Positions 1 through 7,160 of a DNA stretch of 10,724 nt are shown here, in pieces (position 1 is the stretch's first letter; every line of letters starts with the position of its first letter). The DNA lies in the NCBI GenBank assembly GCA_030636125.1, contig DAOVXM010000047.1, positions 1-10,724 on the forward strand. Reading direction: 5' to 3'. Below the pieces are notes generated by a model. The model was not told the DNA's origin. It made no database searches and was given only the letters and a program-made list of their open reading frames with translations. The stretch comes from Chloroflexota bacterium. Its GTDB lineage: Bacteria > Chloroflexota > Anaerolineae > Anaerolineales > UBA4823. Both the position numbers and the translations under genes were made by a program.

Positions 1-1561
1 CTCCACCAACCATGTTTGCGCTAGGCTTAATGCCAGGGAGTTCATCTGGATTACAGATGAAGGGATCGGTATCTAAAATGATTAGATCGGCTTTGTATCC
101 ATTTTCTAACTTGCCGAGGCGATCTTCCATCCCTGCGGCAACGGCAGGTCCATGGGTGTAAGCGCGAAGAGTCTGACCAATAGTGAGTTTTTGTTTTGGA
201 TTCCACCCCTCTGGGCCGGGGTTTCCATCCGTCCGACGGCGAGTGACTGCCGCATATAGGCCAAGAAAAGGATTAGGTGATTCTACGGGTGCATCTGATC
301 CAAATGTGAGGATTGTGCCATAGTTTAATTGAGTACGCCAAGCATACGATAATTCTGCTCGATCACCCCAATATTGATCAGCCATTAGCATATCTGAAGT
401 GGCGTGGAGGGGTTGCATTGAGGCGATCACGTTTAAATCTGCTAAACGGTTAGAATCCTCAGGATGTATAAGTTGAACGTGTTCAATTCGGTGGCGTAAT
501 GATGTACCGATAGTTCGCTCGTACGTCCGTAATTTCTCATAACCATTCAGTACTTCGTGGTTGGCTCGATCCCCAATAGCATGGATAGCCATACTCAAAC
601 CATTATCTACTGCAATTCGACCGTGTTCAAATATTTCCTCACTGTCTAATAATAGCATGCCTTTATTGTTGGGTTCACCTGTATATGGTTGCAGCATGGC
701 TGCTGTGCGTGGTCCTAAGGCACCATCAGCAAATGCCTTTATTCCACCAATTCGCAAAAAATCGTCACCATAACCAGTGCGTAGGCCAAGCGCTACTGCG
801 TGAGGTAAATCTTCGAGTGGTACGCTCTTTAAAACACGTAATCGTAAATCACCTCGCTCTCGCAGTTTCTGTAAAGCGGTGAAACAACGCCGACGATCAA
901 AGTCATGCACACCGGTTAAACCGACATTCAATAAGGTCGGAAGAGCATTATAGATGGCTTCTGTGACTTGCTCTGCACTCGGTTCAGGTATAGCATTAGC
1001 GATTAAATCCATAGCGCTTTCGAATAAGATACCGGTTGGATTATCAAATTCATCTCGGTCGATACGCCCGCCGGGCGGGTCAGGGGTTTGGGCAGAGATT
1101 TTAGATCGCTTTAGTGCAGCACTATTCACCCAGGCAGCATGGAGAGATTTAGCGGTCAAATAAACTGGTTGATTGGGGACGAGAGCATCAATATCTTTTG
1201 CAGAACCGAACCCTTCTGGCCACTCATTTTGGTTCCAACCGTGTCCTAAAACCCATTCACCTGGGTCAATATTAGCTGCTTGATCTGCCACCCGAGCCAA
1301 ACACTCTGCACGAGTTTTGGTTCCACAATCCGCCTTGAGTAACCCCATTGCATATTGTTCTAAATGGATGTGTGAATCGGTTAAGCCTGGAATGATGGTT
1401 TGCCCTCCAACATCCATTACTTTCTGGGCGTTATCAGCCTCTGACAATATCTCTCGATCGGTTCCAACTGCCCATATGTGCCCTTTGTCAATAACCATGG
1501 CTGATGCTCTTGGGAGGGTATCGTTGAAAGTGTATATATTCGCGTTATATAAAATAAGCAT
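1..1561 (-). CDS. YtcJ-type metal-dependent amidohydrolase, 3' end cut by window edge
   Basis: The frame is open from an ATG at 1561 to the window edge, giving about 520 residues. Family members usually run to about 530-550, so only the last few tens of residues are missing. It reads as an Amidohydrolase_3 (YtcJ-like) protein. The N-terminal beta-sandwich starts MLILYNANIYTFN, followed by the metal motif DSHIH (HIH at 64-66). Further family motifs are a lysine in IKAFADG (275, candidate carbamylated metal bridge), H327 in IHAIGDRA, H361 in RIEHVQ and D423 in GSDAPVE. The C-terminal ADLIILD strand of the composite domain follows. These proteins hydrolyse C-N bonds of amides, formamides or cyclic amides in the cytoplasm, but the substrate cannot be read from sequence. 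No good Shine-Dalgarno (SD) sequence precedes the ATG. It follows parB by 125 bases and is probably not functionally linked to it. Confidence 0.9.
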   Translation of the reverse strand, partial: MLILYNANIYTFNDTLPRASAMVIDKGHIWAVGTDREILSEADNAQKVMDVGGQTIIPGLTDSHIHLEQYAMGLLKADCGTKTRAECLARVADQAANIDPGEWVLGHGWNQNEWPEGFGSAKDIDALVPNQPVYLTAKSLHAAWVNSAALKRSKISAQTPDPPGGRIDRDEFDNPTGILFESAMDLIANAIPEPSAEQVTEAIYNALPTLLNVGLTGVHDFDRRRCFTALQKLRERGDLRLRVLKSVPLEDLPHAVALGLRTGYGDDFLRIGGIKAFADGALGPRTAAMLQPYTGEPNNKGMLLLDSEEIFEHGRIAVDNGLSMAIHAIGDRANHEVLNGYEKLRTYERTIGTSLRHRIEHVQLIHPEDSNRLADLNVIASMQPLHATSDMLMADQYWGDRAELSYAWRTQLNYGTILTFGSDAPVESPNPFLGLYAAVTRRRTDGNPGPEGWNPKQKLTIGQTLRAYTHGPAVAAGMEDRLGKLENGYKADLIILDTDPFICNPDELPGIKPSANMVGG

Positions 1562-1621
1562 ATTTTTTAACCAAAATTTGTTTTCTCTTGCTGATAAGTT
1601 TATTGGCTCTTTTGGACTTGC

Positions 1622-1638
1622 TGTGGTGATTTACCACA
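1622..1638. promoter_or_regulatory. 17-bp palindrome, possible operator upstream of the amidohydrolase
   Basis: TGTGGT and ACCACA form a perfect 6-bp inverted repeat around a 5-base centre, about 60 bases upstream of the amidohydrolase ATG. No T-run follows on either strand, so it does not look like a terminator. The size and position fit a dimeric repressor site, but no regulator can be named and no clear -10/-35 pair was found beside it. Confidence 0.35.
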
Positions 1639-1671
1639 CCCCACCTCTTTCCAAAGAAGTTTCCATAGGTC

Positions 1672-1694
1672 CAGTTTATTACTATTTTAAACTG
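1672..1694. repeat. Short inverted repeat over the parB stop codon
   Basis: CAGTTTA (1672-1678) and TAAACTG (1688-1694) form a 7-bp AT-rich inverted repeat with a 9-base loop that spans the parB stop codon. There is no downstream T-run on the minus strand, so termination is doubtful and it may be chance. Confidence 0.25.
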
Positions 1695-2559
1695 ACTTTC
1701 GGTTGCCTGAATCCCCCAAGATCTTTTCAATCAAAGTATCTAGTTCCTCGTTGGAATAGTAGTGGATAACCAGGGTCCCACCATGTTTTTTTGGTTTTAC
1801 ATTGACTTTTGTGCCAAGTTGTGAACGAAGTCGTTCTTCAAGAGCAGAAATCTCGGGTGACTGAGTTGGCTTTGGGGTGGGTTTTGCTTGCTGACCGGTT
1901 AATTTGCGGACCAATTCCTCGGTCTGGCGTACATTCAAATCTCGGTTGAGTATTGTTTTTAAGGCGGCAGATTGTGCCTGTGGGCTTGGGAGGGTCAATA
2001 GAGCACGGGCATGTCCCTCGGTAATTTCATTATCTACCAAAGCCTGTTGAACATCCTTCGGTAGTTTGAGTAAGCGCAAAGTATTGGTAATTGTGACTCG
2101 GCTCTTACCAACGTGGCTTGCTATTTCCTCATGCGATAGATGGAAGTCTTCAGCAAGTTGTCGGTAAGCATCTGCGGCCTCCAAGGCGTTGAGATCAGCC
2201 CTTTGAACATTCTCGATAAGAGCTAACACAAGCCTTTGCTGATCACTGACCTCACGCACGATTGCTGGCACAGATTCTAGTCCCGCCTGACGGGCGGCTA
2301 AAAGCCGGCGCTCACCGGCAATTAGGGTGTAATTTCTAGCTTGTTCATCATATGTGACAATGACTGGTTGGATGATCCCATGCTCACGGATAGATGTTGC
2401 TAATTCTCTTAGTTCTTCTGGATTGATGTGAGCGCGTGGTTGGCGAGGATTAGGAATGATGCGATCCACAGGAATGTGATTCGTTTCTCTTATATTTGTT
2501 TGATCACTTGATATGATAAGGGCGTCGAGCCCACGACCGAGACCAGATTTTCGTGGCAT
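1687..2559 (-). CDS. parB: Chromosome partitioning protein ParB (Spo0J family), CTPase and parS-binding protein
   Basis: The product has 290 residues, the usual size for chromosomal ParB. It begins MPRKSGLGRGLDALI, the canonical N-terminus that contacts ParA. ParB loads at parS sites as a CTP-dependent clamp, spreads on DNA, recruits SMC and stimulates the ParA ATPase to segregate origins. Visible landmarks are PNPRQPR (36-42), the CTP-binding motif GERR (82-85), ENVQRADLN (116-124, equivalent to the family ENLQRxDLN box), a helix-turn-helix around 141-165 (SHEEIASHVGKSRVTI), and a C-terminal dimerisation part after a proline/lysine linker near 225-235. The start lies 12 bases after the parA stop, so the two genes are one transcription unit. 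No convincing SD is present, so translational coupling to parA is likely. The pairing and N-terminus mark it as the chromosomal rather than a plasmid type. Confidence 0.95.
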   Translation of the reverse strand: MPRKSGLGRGLDALIISSDQTNIRETNHIPVDRIIPNPRQPRAHINPEELRELATSIREHGIIQPVIVTYDEQARNYTLIAGERRLLAARQAGLESVPAIVREVSDQQRLVLALIENVQRADLNALEAADAYRQLAEDFHLSHEEIASHVGKSRVTITNTLRLLKLPKDVQQALVDNEITEGHARALLTLPSPQAQSAALKTILNRDLNVRQTEELVRKLTGQQAKPTPKPTQSPEISALEERLRSQLGTKVNVKPKKHGGTLVIHYYSNEELDTLIEKILGDSGNRKSV

Positions 2560-2571
2560 GGTTATCTATCG

Positions 2572-3363
2572 CTACAAAGTCATTACAGGAATATGTATCT
2601 CGTTCCCTTCCAAGATTTCGCGAGCGAGATTTGAATAGGCTTCTGCCCCTGAAGACTTGGGTGCATAAACAGATATGGGCTGTCCATAAGAAGGCGCCTC
2701 AGCAAGGCGAACAGTCCGGGGGATGATGGCTTCAAATACTAAATCTGAGAAAAAGCGACGCACTTCATTCACAACATCATTGGCCAGGTTAGTTCTTCCA
2801 TCGTACATTGTCAATACTACTCCCCGGATTTGTAAGTCAGGGAAGATGGCGCTTCGAACCCGATCCAATGTATGCGTTAACTGGCTTAACCCCTCGAGTG
2901 CAAGATATTCACATTGAACTGGTATGATGAGACCATCTTGGGCAGCGATTACTCCGTTCAAGGTCAATAATCCAAGGGATGGTGGACAATCTATTAACAC
3001 GTAATCGTACCGGGCGACAACTGGTTCAAGCGCGTTTTTAAGTCGGCTCTCGCGAGCAAGTTCAGAGACTAATTCAACATCTGCTCCTGCTAGTGAAGGT
3101 GTAGAGGGAAGTATTGATAATTTTAAACGCGGGTTATGCAATATATGATCATGTGTGGAAGATGGGCTGAGGATAGCTTCATACGTACCTCCACGCACGG
3201 TGTGCTTGTCGATTTTTAGCCAAGATGTGGCGTTTGCCTGTGGATCAAGGTCGACCAAAAGAACCCGCTGACCAAAATAAGCAAGATATGCCCCCAGGTT
3301 AATAGCAGTAGTAGTTTTACCAACACCACCCTTTTGATTGACGAAAGTATAAATAAAACCCAT
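2572..3363 (-). CDS. parA: Chromosome partitioning ATPase ParA (Soj/MinD-like P-loop ATPase)
   Basis: The product has 263 residues and is full length for chromosomal Soj/ParA. The start MGFIYTFVNQKGGVGKTTT places the deviant Walker A motif KGGVGKTT at 11-18, with the signature lysine K11 that acts across the dimer. DLDPQAN (38-44) follows, and the Walker B region is YVLIDCPPSLGLLT. ATP-bound dimers bind DNA non-specifically and are released by ParB-stimulated hydrolysis, which drives origin segregation. There is no long N-terminal helix-turn-helix extension as in plasmid ParA types, which supports a chromosomal role. The ATG lies 81 bases after the upstream kinase gene. No clear SD is visible (the bases before ATG read CAGATCAATC), and no strong promoter was found in the gap. 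Confidence 0.96.
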   Translation of the reverse strand: MGFIYTFVNQKGGVGKTTTAINLGAYLAYFGQRVLLVDLDPQANATSWLKIDKHTVRGGTYEAILSPSSTHDHILHNPRLKLSILPSTPSLAGADVELVSELARESRLKNALEPVVARYDYVLIDCPPSLGLLTLNGVIAAQDGLIIPVQCEYLALEGLSQLTHTLDRVRSAIFPDLQIRGVVLTMYDGRTNLANDVVNEVRRFFSDLVFEAIIPRTVRLAEAPSYGQPISVYAPKSSGAEAYSNLAREILEGNEIHIPVMTL

Positions 3364-3444
3364 GATTGATCTGACGAATTATTGTTAGTCAGGCTATCTA
3401 CTGATTGGTTATGAAGGATGTATTGATTGAAGCAGTGCCTATAC

Positions 3445-4293
3445 TCAAAATACTTCCACTTTACATGCTTCAATTTCTTTGGAATTGGGTATACCCGAGA
3501 GACCGGAACGGGTGACAGAGAGAGCAGCAAGATGAGTTGCGAAACGAGCTGCCTCCCATGGGTCACGAGTCGTGTATAGACGAGTAAAAAATGCTGCGGC
3601 AAACACATCCCCTGAGCCCGTTTCGTCTACATAATTTATCTGAGGCGGGCGAAATCGCCGGACATCGCCATTCCAATATAAACATACGCCTTGATCCCCT
3701 TCAGTGACGGCTAATACTCGGCATGAGGCTGCCATCTCTTCAATGCGTTCTTCATCGCCTCCAACGTCATCACTGCTTATAATCGCTGCACCTACGCGCT
3801 GTAGAACGAAAGTAGCCTCGGGCCACTCGTTAGGTAGAACTTGACCTTGGCTATTCCACGTGCGTAGCCACCCTTGCGGGGTTATTCCAATTAAAGCCGT
3901 CGCGAAGTTGCGCACAAGGGAAGGCTCCACCTCTTGCGCGATCGGTCCTAAATGTACGATAGGCGCCTTACGCCATGGATCGGGGATGTGATTATAGCTA
4001 AGCTGAGGAGCAACATGATGGATGATCTGAACTCGACCCTCAGGTGTGTAAATATTTTCAAAAGTGGTACTTTCATCTGTTGGATAATTAGCGATTGGAA
4101 TATCATGGAGAGGTCCGAGGGGTAATTCCTCTCCCCATGAGGTAACAATCCCGACTCTTAATCCGAGGGCTTTTGCTGTTAGGGCTGAGTATATAGCTGT
4201 GCCACCTAGTCGGGGTCCTTCAGGAGTAATGTCCTTAGATATGTGGCCAATTACTAAGTAGTCAACAAGCTCAAGTTGTGTAAGCTGATACAT
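3445..4293 (-). CDS. PfkB-family carbohydrate/nucleoside kinase, substrate unknown
   Basis: This is a ribokinase-fold sugar or nucleoside kinase. With the start at 4293 (MYQLTQLELVDYLVIGHIS) it has 282 residues, typical for the family. The N-terminal signature region is PRLGGTAIYSALTAKALGLRVGIVTS. The C-terminal PfkB signature is DETGSGDVFAAAFF, with the anion hole GSGD at about 226-229 and D229 as catalytic base. An upstream in-frame ATG at 4326 would add 11 residues (MRRTSFGYNWI). I rejected that start because those codons overlap a long hairpin and a TATAAT box. That TATAAT lies six bases before the chosen ATG, so the mRNA may be leaderless. It sits between jag and parA, which is not its usual place. 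The substrate cannot be told from sequence, and close homologues are generally annotated only as carbohydrate kinases. Confidence 0.9.
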   Translation of the reverse strand: MYQLTQLELVDYLVIGHISKDITPEGPRLGGTAIYSALTAKALGLRVGIVTSWGEELPLGPLHDIPIANYPTDESTTFENIYTPEGRVQIIHHVAPQLSYNHIPDPWRKAPIVHLGPIAQEVEPSLVRNFATALIGITPQGWLRTWNSQGQVLPNEWPEATFVLQRVGAAIISSDDVGGDEERIEEMAASCRVLAVTEGDQGVCLYWNGDVRRFRPPQINYVDETGSGDVFAAAFFTRLYTTRDPWEAARFATHLAALSVTRSGLSGIPNSKEIEACKVEVF

Positions 4294-4299
4294 GATCCA

Positions 4300-4305
4300 A
4301 TTATA
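4300..4305 (-). promoter_or_regulatory. -10 element TATAAT, leaderless-type promoter for the PfkB kinase
   Basis: On the minus strand TATAAT is followed by TGGATC and then ATG. A start site 6-7 bases after the -10 box would fall on the initiation codon, the arrangement known for leaderless genes. The -35 region is poor, and the box abuts a 14-bp hairpin arm. This is inference from position only. Confidence 0.5.
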
Positions 4306-4374
4306 CCCGAAAGACGTGCGTCGCATTATTCGGTGTTCTAGAGCTTGATTTCATTGCGTAGCACGTCTTTCGGG
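4306..4374. repeat. 14-bp perfect inverted repeat between jag and the PfkB kinase
   Basis: CCCGAAAGACGTGC (4306-4319) is matched exactly by its reverse complement at 4361-4374. A 2x2 mismatch and four more pairs (4322-4325 with 4355-4358) extend the stem to 18 pairs around a loop of about 29 bases. It begins 27 bases after the jag stop in the transcribed direction. The base of the stem runs straight into TATAAT instead of a T-tract, so it is not a standard intrinsic terminator. It could protect the jag mRNA 3' end, terminate weakly, or be a two-fold protein site over the kinase promoter. Confidence 0.8.
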
Positions 4375-4400
4375 AGAAGTAAGATGGAGTGGGCTTGTGA

Positions 4401-5102
4401 TTATTGTGGAATGATTGTCACTTTGCGTCGTGACCCCTCCCCAATGCTCTCAGTAGTTACTTCTGGGTTCTCGCGGAGTTCAATATGGACGAAGCGGCGT
4501 TCATTAGCGGGCATAGGTTCTAACACTTGTCGGCGGCCAGTCTTTACAGCTTGTTCGGCCATACGTCGTGCTAACTGGCGTACTTGCTGCTCACGACGGA
4601 GACGGTAACCTTCAACATCAACTATTAATGTTACAGAGCGACCCAACTCTTTACCAACGATTAGGGAAGTTATGTACTGCAGTGCATTCAATGTTTCTGC
4701 CTGACGACCGATCAGAATGCTCAAATCCTTGCCATTGATGTCCAGATAAATTGGAATTCGACCTCGCCTATCATCCGCTTCACCATAACGAGCAGAGACC
4801 TGGGCCTTGACTTTCATTTTTTGTAGAAGTTCCTCAACGGTCTCACGGGTAATACTTAGAACATCCTCTTCTGAATCCTCTGGCGGTTGTTTAATTGTTT
4901 CGACTCTGGACTCAGTAGGTTGATCAGTGGAGCTAATTGCGGCTTTTGTAGGCACAGAGGAAGGGATTTCAGTGGCACCCATTTCTGGATGACTAGGTGA
5001 AGACTTGATAGAGAGGCGTATACGTGCCTGGCGTGATCCAAGACCAAACAAACCACGACTTCCTTCGTCAAGAATCTCTACGTCAACTTCTTCTTCTGTC
5101 AT
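4401..5102 (-). CDS. jag: Jag/KhpB RNA-binding protein (Jag-N, KH and R3H domains), true start unclear
   Basis: The interval given starts at the first ATG and encodes 233 residues. The N-terminal part still carries most of the Jag-N domain, with the hallmark VEILDEGSRGLFGLGSRQARIRL (8-30). A low-complexity linker follows (about 31-80). A KH domain lies around 95-163 (YLDINGKDLSILIGRQAETLNALQYI). The C-terminal R3H domain lies at about 165-231 and has the R-x3-H motif in ERRFVHIEL (201-209). Jag/KhpB binds RNA with KhpA, affects cell division and envelope homeostasis, and is typically encoded next to yidC, as here, where it follows yidC. The frame stays open and homologous upstream of 5102, but without ATG, GTG or TTG (next entry). 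A product starting at 5102 would lack the first strand and helix of Jag-N. Confidence 0.92.
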   Translation of the reverse strand: MTEEEVDVEILDEGSRGLFGLGSRQARIRLSIKSSPSHPEMGATEIPSSVPTKAAISSTDQPTESRVETIKQPPEDSEEDVLSITRETVEELLQKMKVKAQVSARYGEADDRRGRIPIYLDINGKDLSILIGRQAETLNALQYITSLIVGKELGRSVTLIVDVEGYRLRREQQVRQLARRMAEQAVKTGRRQVLEPMPANERRFVHIELRENPEVTTESIGEGSRRKVTIIPQ

Positions 5103-5183
5103 ACCCAGGTCACTAAGACCTTTTGCGATTGCTTCTCCAACAGAGGGAGCAATGATCTCTAAAGTTGGACGACTTTCACTCCT
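5103..5183 (-). other. In-frame N-terminal extension of jag with AGG where the start codon is expected
   Basis: Read in the jag frame, this stretch encodes SESRPTLEIIAPSVGEAIA and KGLSDLG directly joined to MTEEEVDVEIL, which completes a normal Jag-N domain. The codon before SES is AGG (5183-5181). It is preceded by AAGAGG (5194-5189) and a five-base spacer, so the ribosome-binding site is correctly placed for a start at 5183. No ATG, GTG or TTG occurs in frame between the upstream stop TGA (5210) and the ATG at 5102. A GTG at 5179 is out of frame and meets TAG after six codons. Possible explanations are a T-to-G change or assembly error in an original ATG, a non-standard start codon, or use of ATT at 5153. 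Confidence 0.7.
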
Positions 5184-5184
5184 A

Positions 5185-5235
5185 TTAACCTCTTGGTGAA
5201 AAAATATTCAGAAGATATGCAGTATTTAACCTCTT
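5185..5235 (-). repeat. Duplicated SD-like 10-mer AAGAGGTTAA before jag
   Basis: AAGAGGTTAA occurs on the minus strand at 5235-5226, immediately after the yidC stop, and again at 5194-5185, where it places an SD ahead of jag. The copies start 41 bases apart within the 54-base yidC-jag gap. Only the second has coding sequence at the right distance. Confidence 0.6.
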
Positions 5236-5237
5236 CG

Positions 5238-5999
5238 CTAAGAAGTCGCTTTGCGAAAAGGTATAAGATTCTGCCAATTTAATCTACCCATGGCTCCGTA
5301 CTGTGCTATGGTGAACACGTTACTAGTAATGAAATATAATGCCAAGCCAGATGAGAAGGAGTAGGCAAGCCAGCCCATTAAGAACGGCATATATAAGTTC
5401 ATCATTTGTGTCATCTGCGCACCTTGTTCGCCTGGTTGGGATGGTGGAGTCATGAGTTTTGACTGCATATATGTTGTGATCACCACAATAATTGCAAAAA
5501 TGGGGATACCAATGCCAGCTACGTTAAGGCGCTCAGGTTGGCTGAGGTCCATCCATAAGAATTGATTGTTGATAGGAATTAATGCAGCTGCATTTGTGAA
5601 TGGGTATAAGTTTTTTGATAAAGCAAGCAATTGTATAGGCGTTACAGCTAAGGCTCGGATAATAGATTGATAAAGACCAATGATGACTGGGAATTGGATC
5701 AAAGTTGGCAAACAGGAACCGAAGGGGCTCACACCTTCTTCTTGATAAAGTTTCATCTGCTCCTGGCTTAACTTTTCCTTTTTGTCTTTATATTTCTTTT
5801 GGATATCCTGCCACTTTTTTGACTTTTGTAAGTCTTGCATGGCCGATGTACTTTTCATTTGCTTGGCTGTTAGAGGATAAGTGATTAAGCGCACAAGCAT
5901 TGTGAAGACGATAATTGCGAGTCCAAAGTTCTCAATTAATATGCTGTATATCCACAGCAAGCTGTTCACCATTGGGTTGATTATTAGCAAATCCCACAT
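5238..5999 (-). CDS. yidC: Membrane protein insertase YidC (Oxa1 family)
   Basis: The product has 253 residues, the short form without the large periplasmic domain of proteobacterial YidC. YidC inserts and folds inner membrane proteins, alone or with SecYEG. The first long hydrophobic segment (about 12-35) ends in TMLVRLITYPLTAKQ, where R37 corresponds to the conserved arginine of the hydrophilic groove. A charged cytoplasmic helical hairpin follows (about 45-88, rich in K/Q/E). Then come SPFGSCLPTLIQFPVIIGLYQ (91-111) and further membrane segments near 160-178 and 205-232, ending in the conserved ALYFITSNVFTIAQ. A clear SD, GGAAGG, lies eight bases before the ATG, and the propeller lipoprotein gene ends only 15 bases upstream. 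The C-terminal tail is short and not strongly basic. It lies in the usual cluster upstream of jag. Confidence 0.96.
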   Translation of the reverse strand: MWDLLIINPMVNSLLWIYSILIENFGLAIIVFTMLVRLITYPLTAKQMKSTSAMQDLQKSKKWQDIQKKYKDKKEKLSQEQMKLYQEEGVSPFGSCLPTLIQFPVIIGLYQSIIRALAVTPIQLLALSKNLYPFTNAAALIPINNQFLWMDLSQPERLNVAGIGIPIFAIIVVITTYMQSKLMTPPSQPGEQGAQMTQMMNLYMPFLMGWLAYSFSSGLALYFITSNVFTIAQYGAMGRLNWQNLIPFRKATS

Positions 6000-6014
6000 A
6001 GTAATTACCTTCCG

Positions 6015-7094
6015 TTAATTATTCTCGGGGGTAAAACCCCATTGTGTGTTACCGTTGATGTCTAAAGCATAAACAAGCGCATCAGCGTCCATTGGGGCGA
6101 CAAGTATCAAATCTCCAGCTAAAACGGGTGAGGGATAGAGTTTACCCCCTATGGTTTTGTTCCAGCGAGTATTTCCGTCCAGATTTATTGCGTAGAGAGT
6201 TCCAGCTTCAGTGTTAAAGTAGACTGTATCTTCGGTGACGAGTGGAGCGTCAGTTATCGCACCGTCAGAGTTTACCTCCCAGATAATCTGCCCATTAGCA
6301 ACATCAAGAGCATAAAATGTTCCACTCAGGTCTCCAAAAAATAATCGATCGTCTTGGAGGATAGGACCGCCCCAGACCCAATCATTTGTTGGTCTGCGCC
6401 ACAAAACTTGTCCGTTATGGGCATCGATAGCGAGCATTTCGCTGGCAAAAGTACCCACATACAGAACACCTTCAGGATTGAACGCCGGTATCCCGTTGAT
6501 AGAGCCACCTAACTCTTCTGTTTGCCAATTTTCACTCCCATTCAGTGCGTCAATAGAGTATATACGGTGATTCGTGGATGGCAAGTAGATGCAAGTACAT
6601 TCAGGGTCTGAAATCGGTTGTGCCCACTGTGGACCATCTTTGGTTTCAAATGTCCACTGGACATTACCTTGAAGATTGATAGCATATAACATCGTATCAG
6701 CATTTGGAGCATAAATGTTATCATCGATAGTTAGCGGGTTTCCAACATAACGATCGGTAGCACCAGTGTATGACCATAACTCTACTCCATTATCTGGATT
6801 TAAACTGTAGAGTATTTTGTCATAGCTCCCTACTAATAGTTGGTTATCACTTGTTAAAGTTGGACGAGAATAAAATGTGCGGTTGTTATCACCTTCAAGT
6901 GGGGAACGCCATTGTTCAAGTCCATTGGATAAATTGATGGCGTACACATGTTGGTCGTAAGAAATATAGGCTTTATCCTCATTAACGGATAGACCAGGCC
7001 AACTGGTAGCTACCCCTCTAGCCCCTGTACATGAACTGATGAGGATGGCTGATGCCAGTAGAGTAAAAAAAAGGAGTGTGTTCTTTGTTTTCAT
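6015..7094 (-). CDS. Eight-bladed PQQ-type beta-propeller lipoprotein, BamB-like fold, function unknown
   Basis: With the start at 7094 the product has 359 residues and a lipoprotein signal: KTK, then hydrophobic TLLFFTLLASAILISS, then C22 as the lipidated cysteine. An ATG at 7139 in the same frame would add 15 residues before a proper signal peptide, so it is less likely. Eight WD/PQQ-like blades repeat about every 43 residues with the pattern YAI(D/N)xxNGxxxW, for example YAINLSNGLEQW, YSLNPDNGVELW, YALDVANGQIIW and YALDINGNTQW. I see no sign of a quinoprotein catalytic site, so the role is probably structural or protein-binding on the outer face of the membrane. It lies between yidD and yidC with only 15 bases to yidC. 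That suggests co-expression and a possible role in membrane protein or surface assembly, by analogy with BamB. That role is inference. Confidence 0.88.
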   Translation of the reverse strand: MKTKNTLLFFTLLASAILISSCTGARGVATSWPGLSVNEDKAYISYDQHVYAINLSNGLEQWRSPLEGDNNRTFYSRPTLTSDNQLLVGSYDKILYSLNPDNGVELWSYTGATDRYVGNPLTIDDNIYAPNADTMLYAINLQGNVQWTFETKDGPQWAQPISDPECTCIYLPSTNHRIYSIDALNGSENWQTEELGGSINGIPAFNPEGVLYVGTFASEMLAIDAHNGQVLWRRPTNDWVWGGPILQDDRLFFGDLSGTFYALDVANGQIIWEVNSDGAITDAPLVTEDTVYFNTEAGTLYAINLDGNTRWNKTIGGKLYPSPVLAGDLILVAPMDADALVYALDINGNTQWGFTPENN

Positions 7095-7160
7095 GTAGAT
7101 AAGCGAGAAATCTCTTTGGTATAGTAGAACTTTAATCATTAATTTTTTGGTTTAGACATC

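Noticed and set aside
1545..1730. 61-codon minus-strand frame after parB
   Set aside because: It begins inside parB in a different frame and ends inside the amidohydrolase. There is no ribosome site or family pattern. A small gene cannot be fully excluded, but nothing supports it.
1317..1769. 150-codon open frame on the plus strand
   Set aside because: It lies antisense to the amidohydrolase 5' end and crosses the intergenic gap into parB. Its composition shows no domain, and the minus-strand genes have full family motifs.
3216..3608. 130-codon minus-strand frame between the kinase and parA
   Set aside because: It overlaps both real genes in another frame and encodes leucine- and serine-rich sequence without a recognisable motif.
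4306..4374. Hairpin as an ordinary intrinsic terminator for jag
   Set aside because: The stem is strong, but it is followed by TATAAT instead of a T-run and the loop is very long, so I kept it as a repeat of unknown role.
5948..5956. DnaA-box-like sequence ATATCCACA
   Set aside because: It is a single 8-of-9 match inside yidC coding sequence with no cluster of boxes or AT-rich unwinding region, so it is not evidence of an origin.
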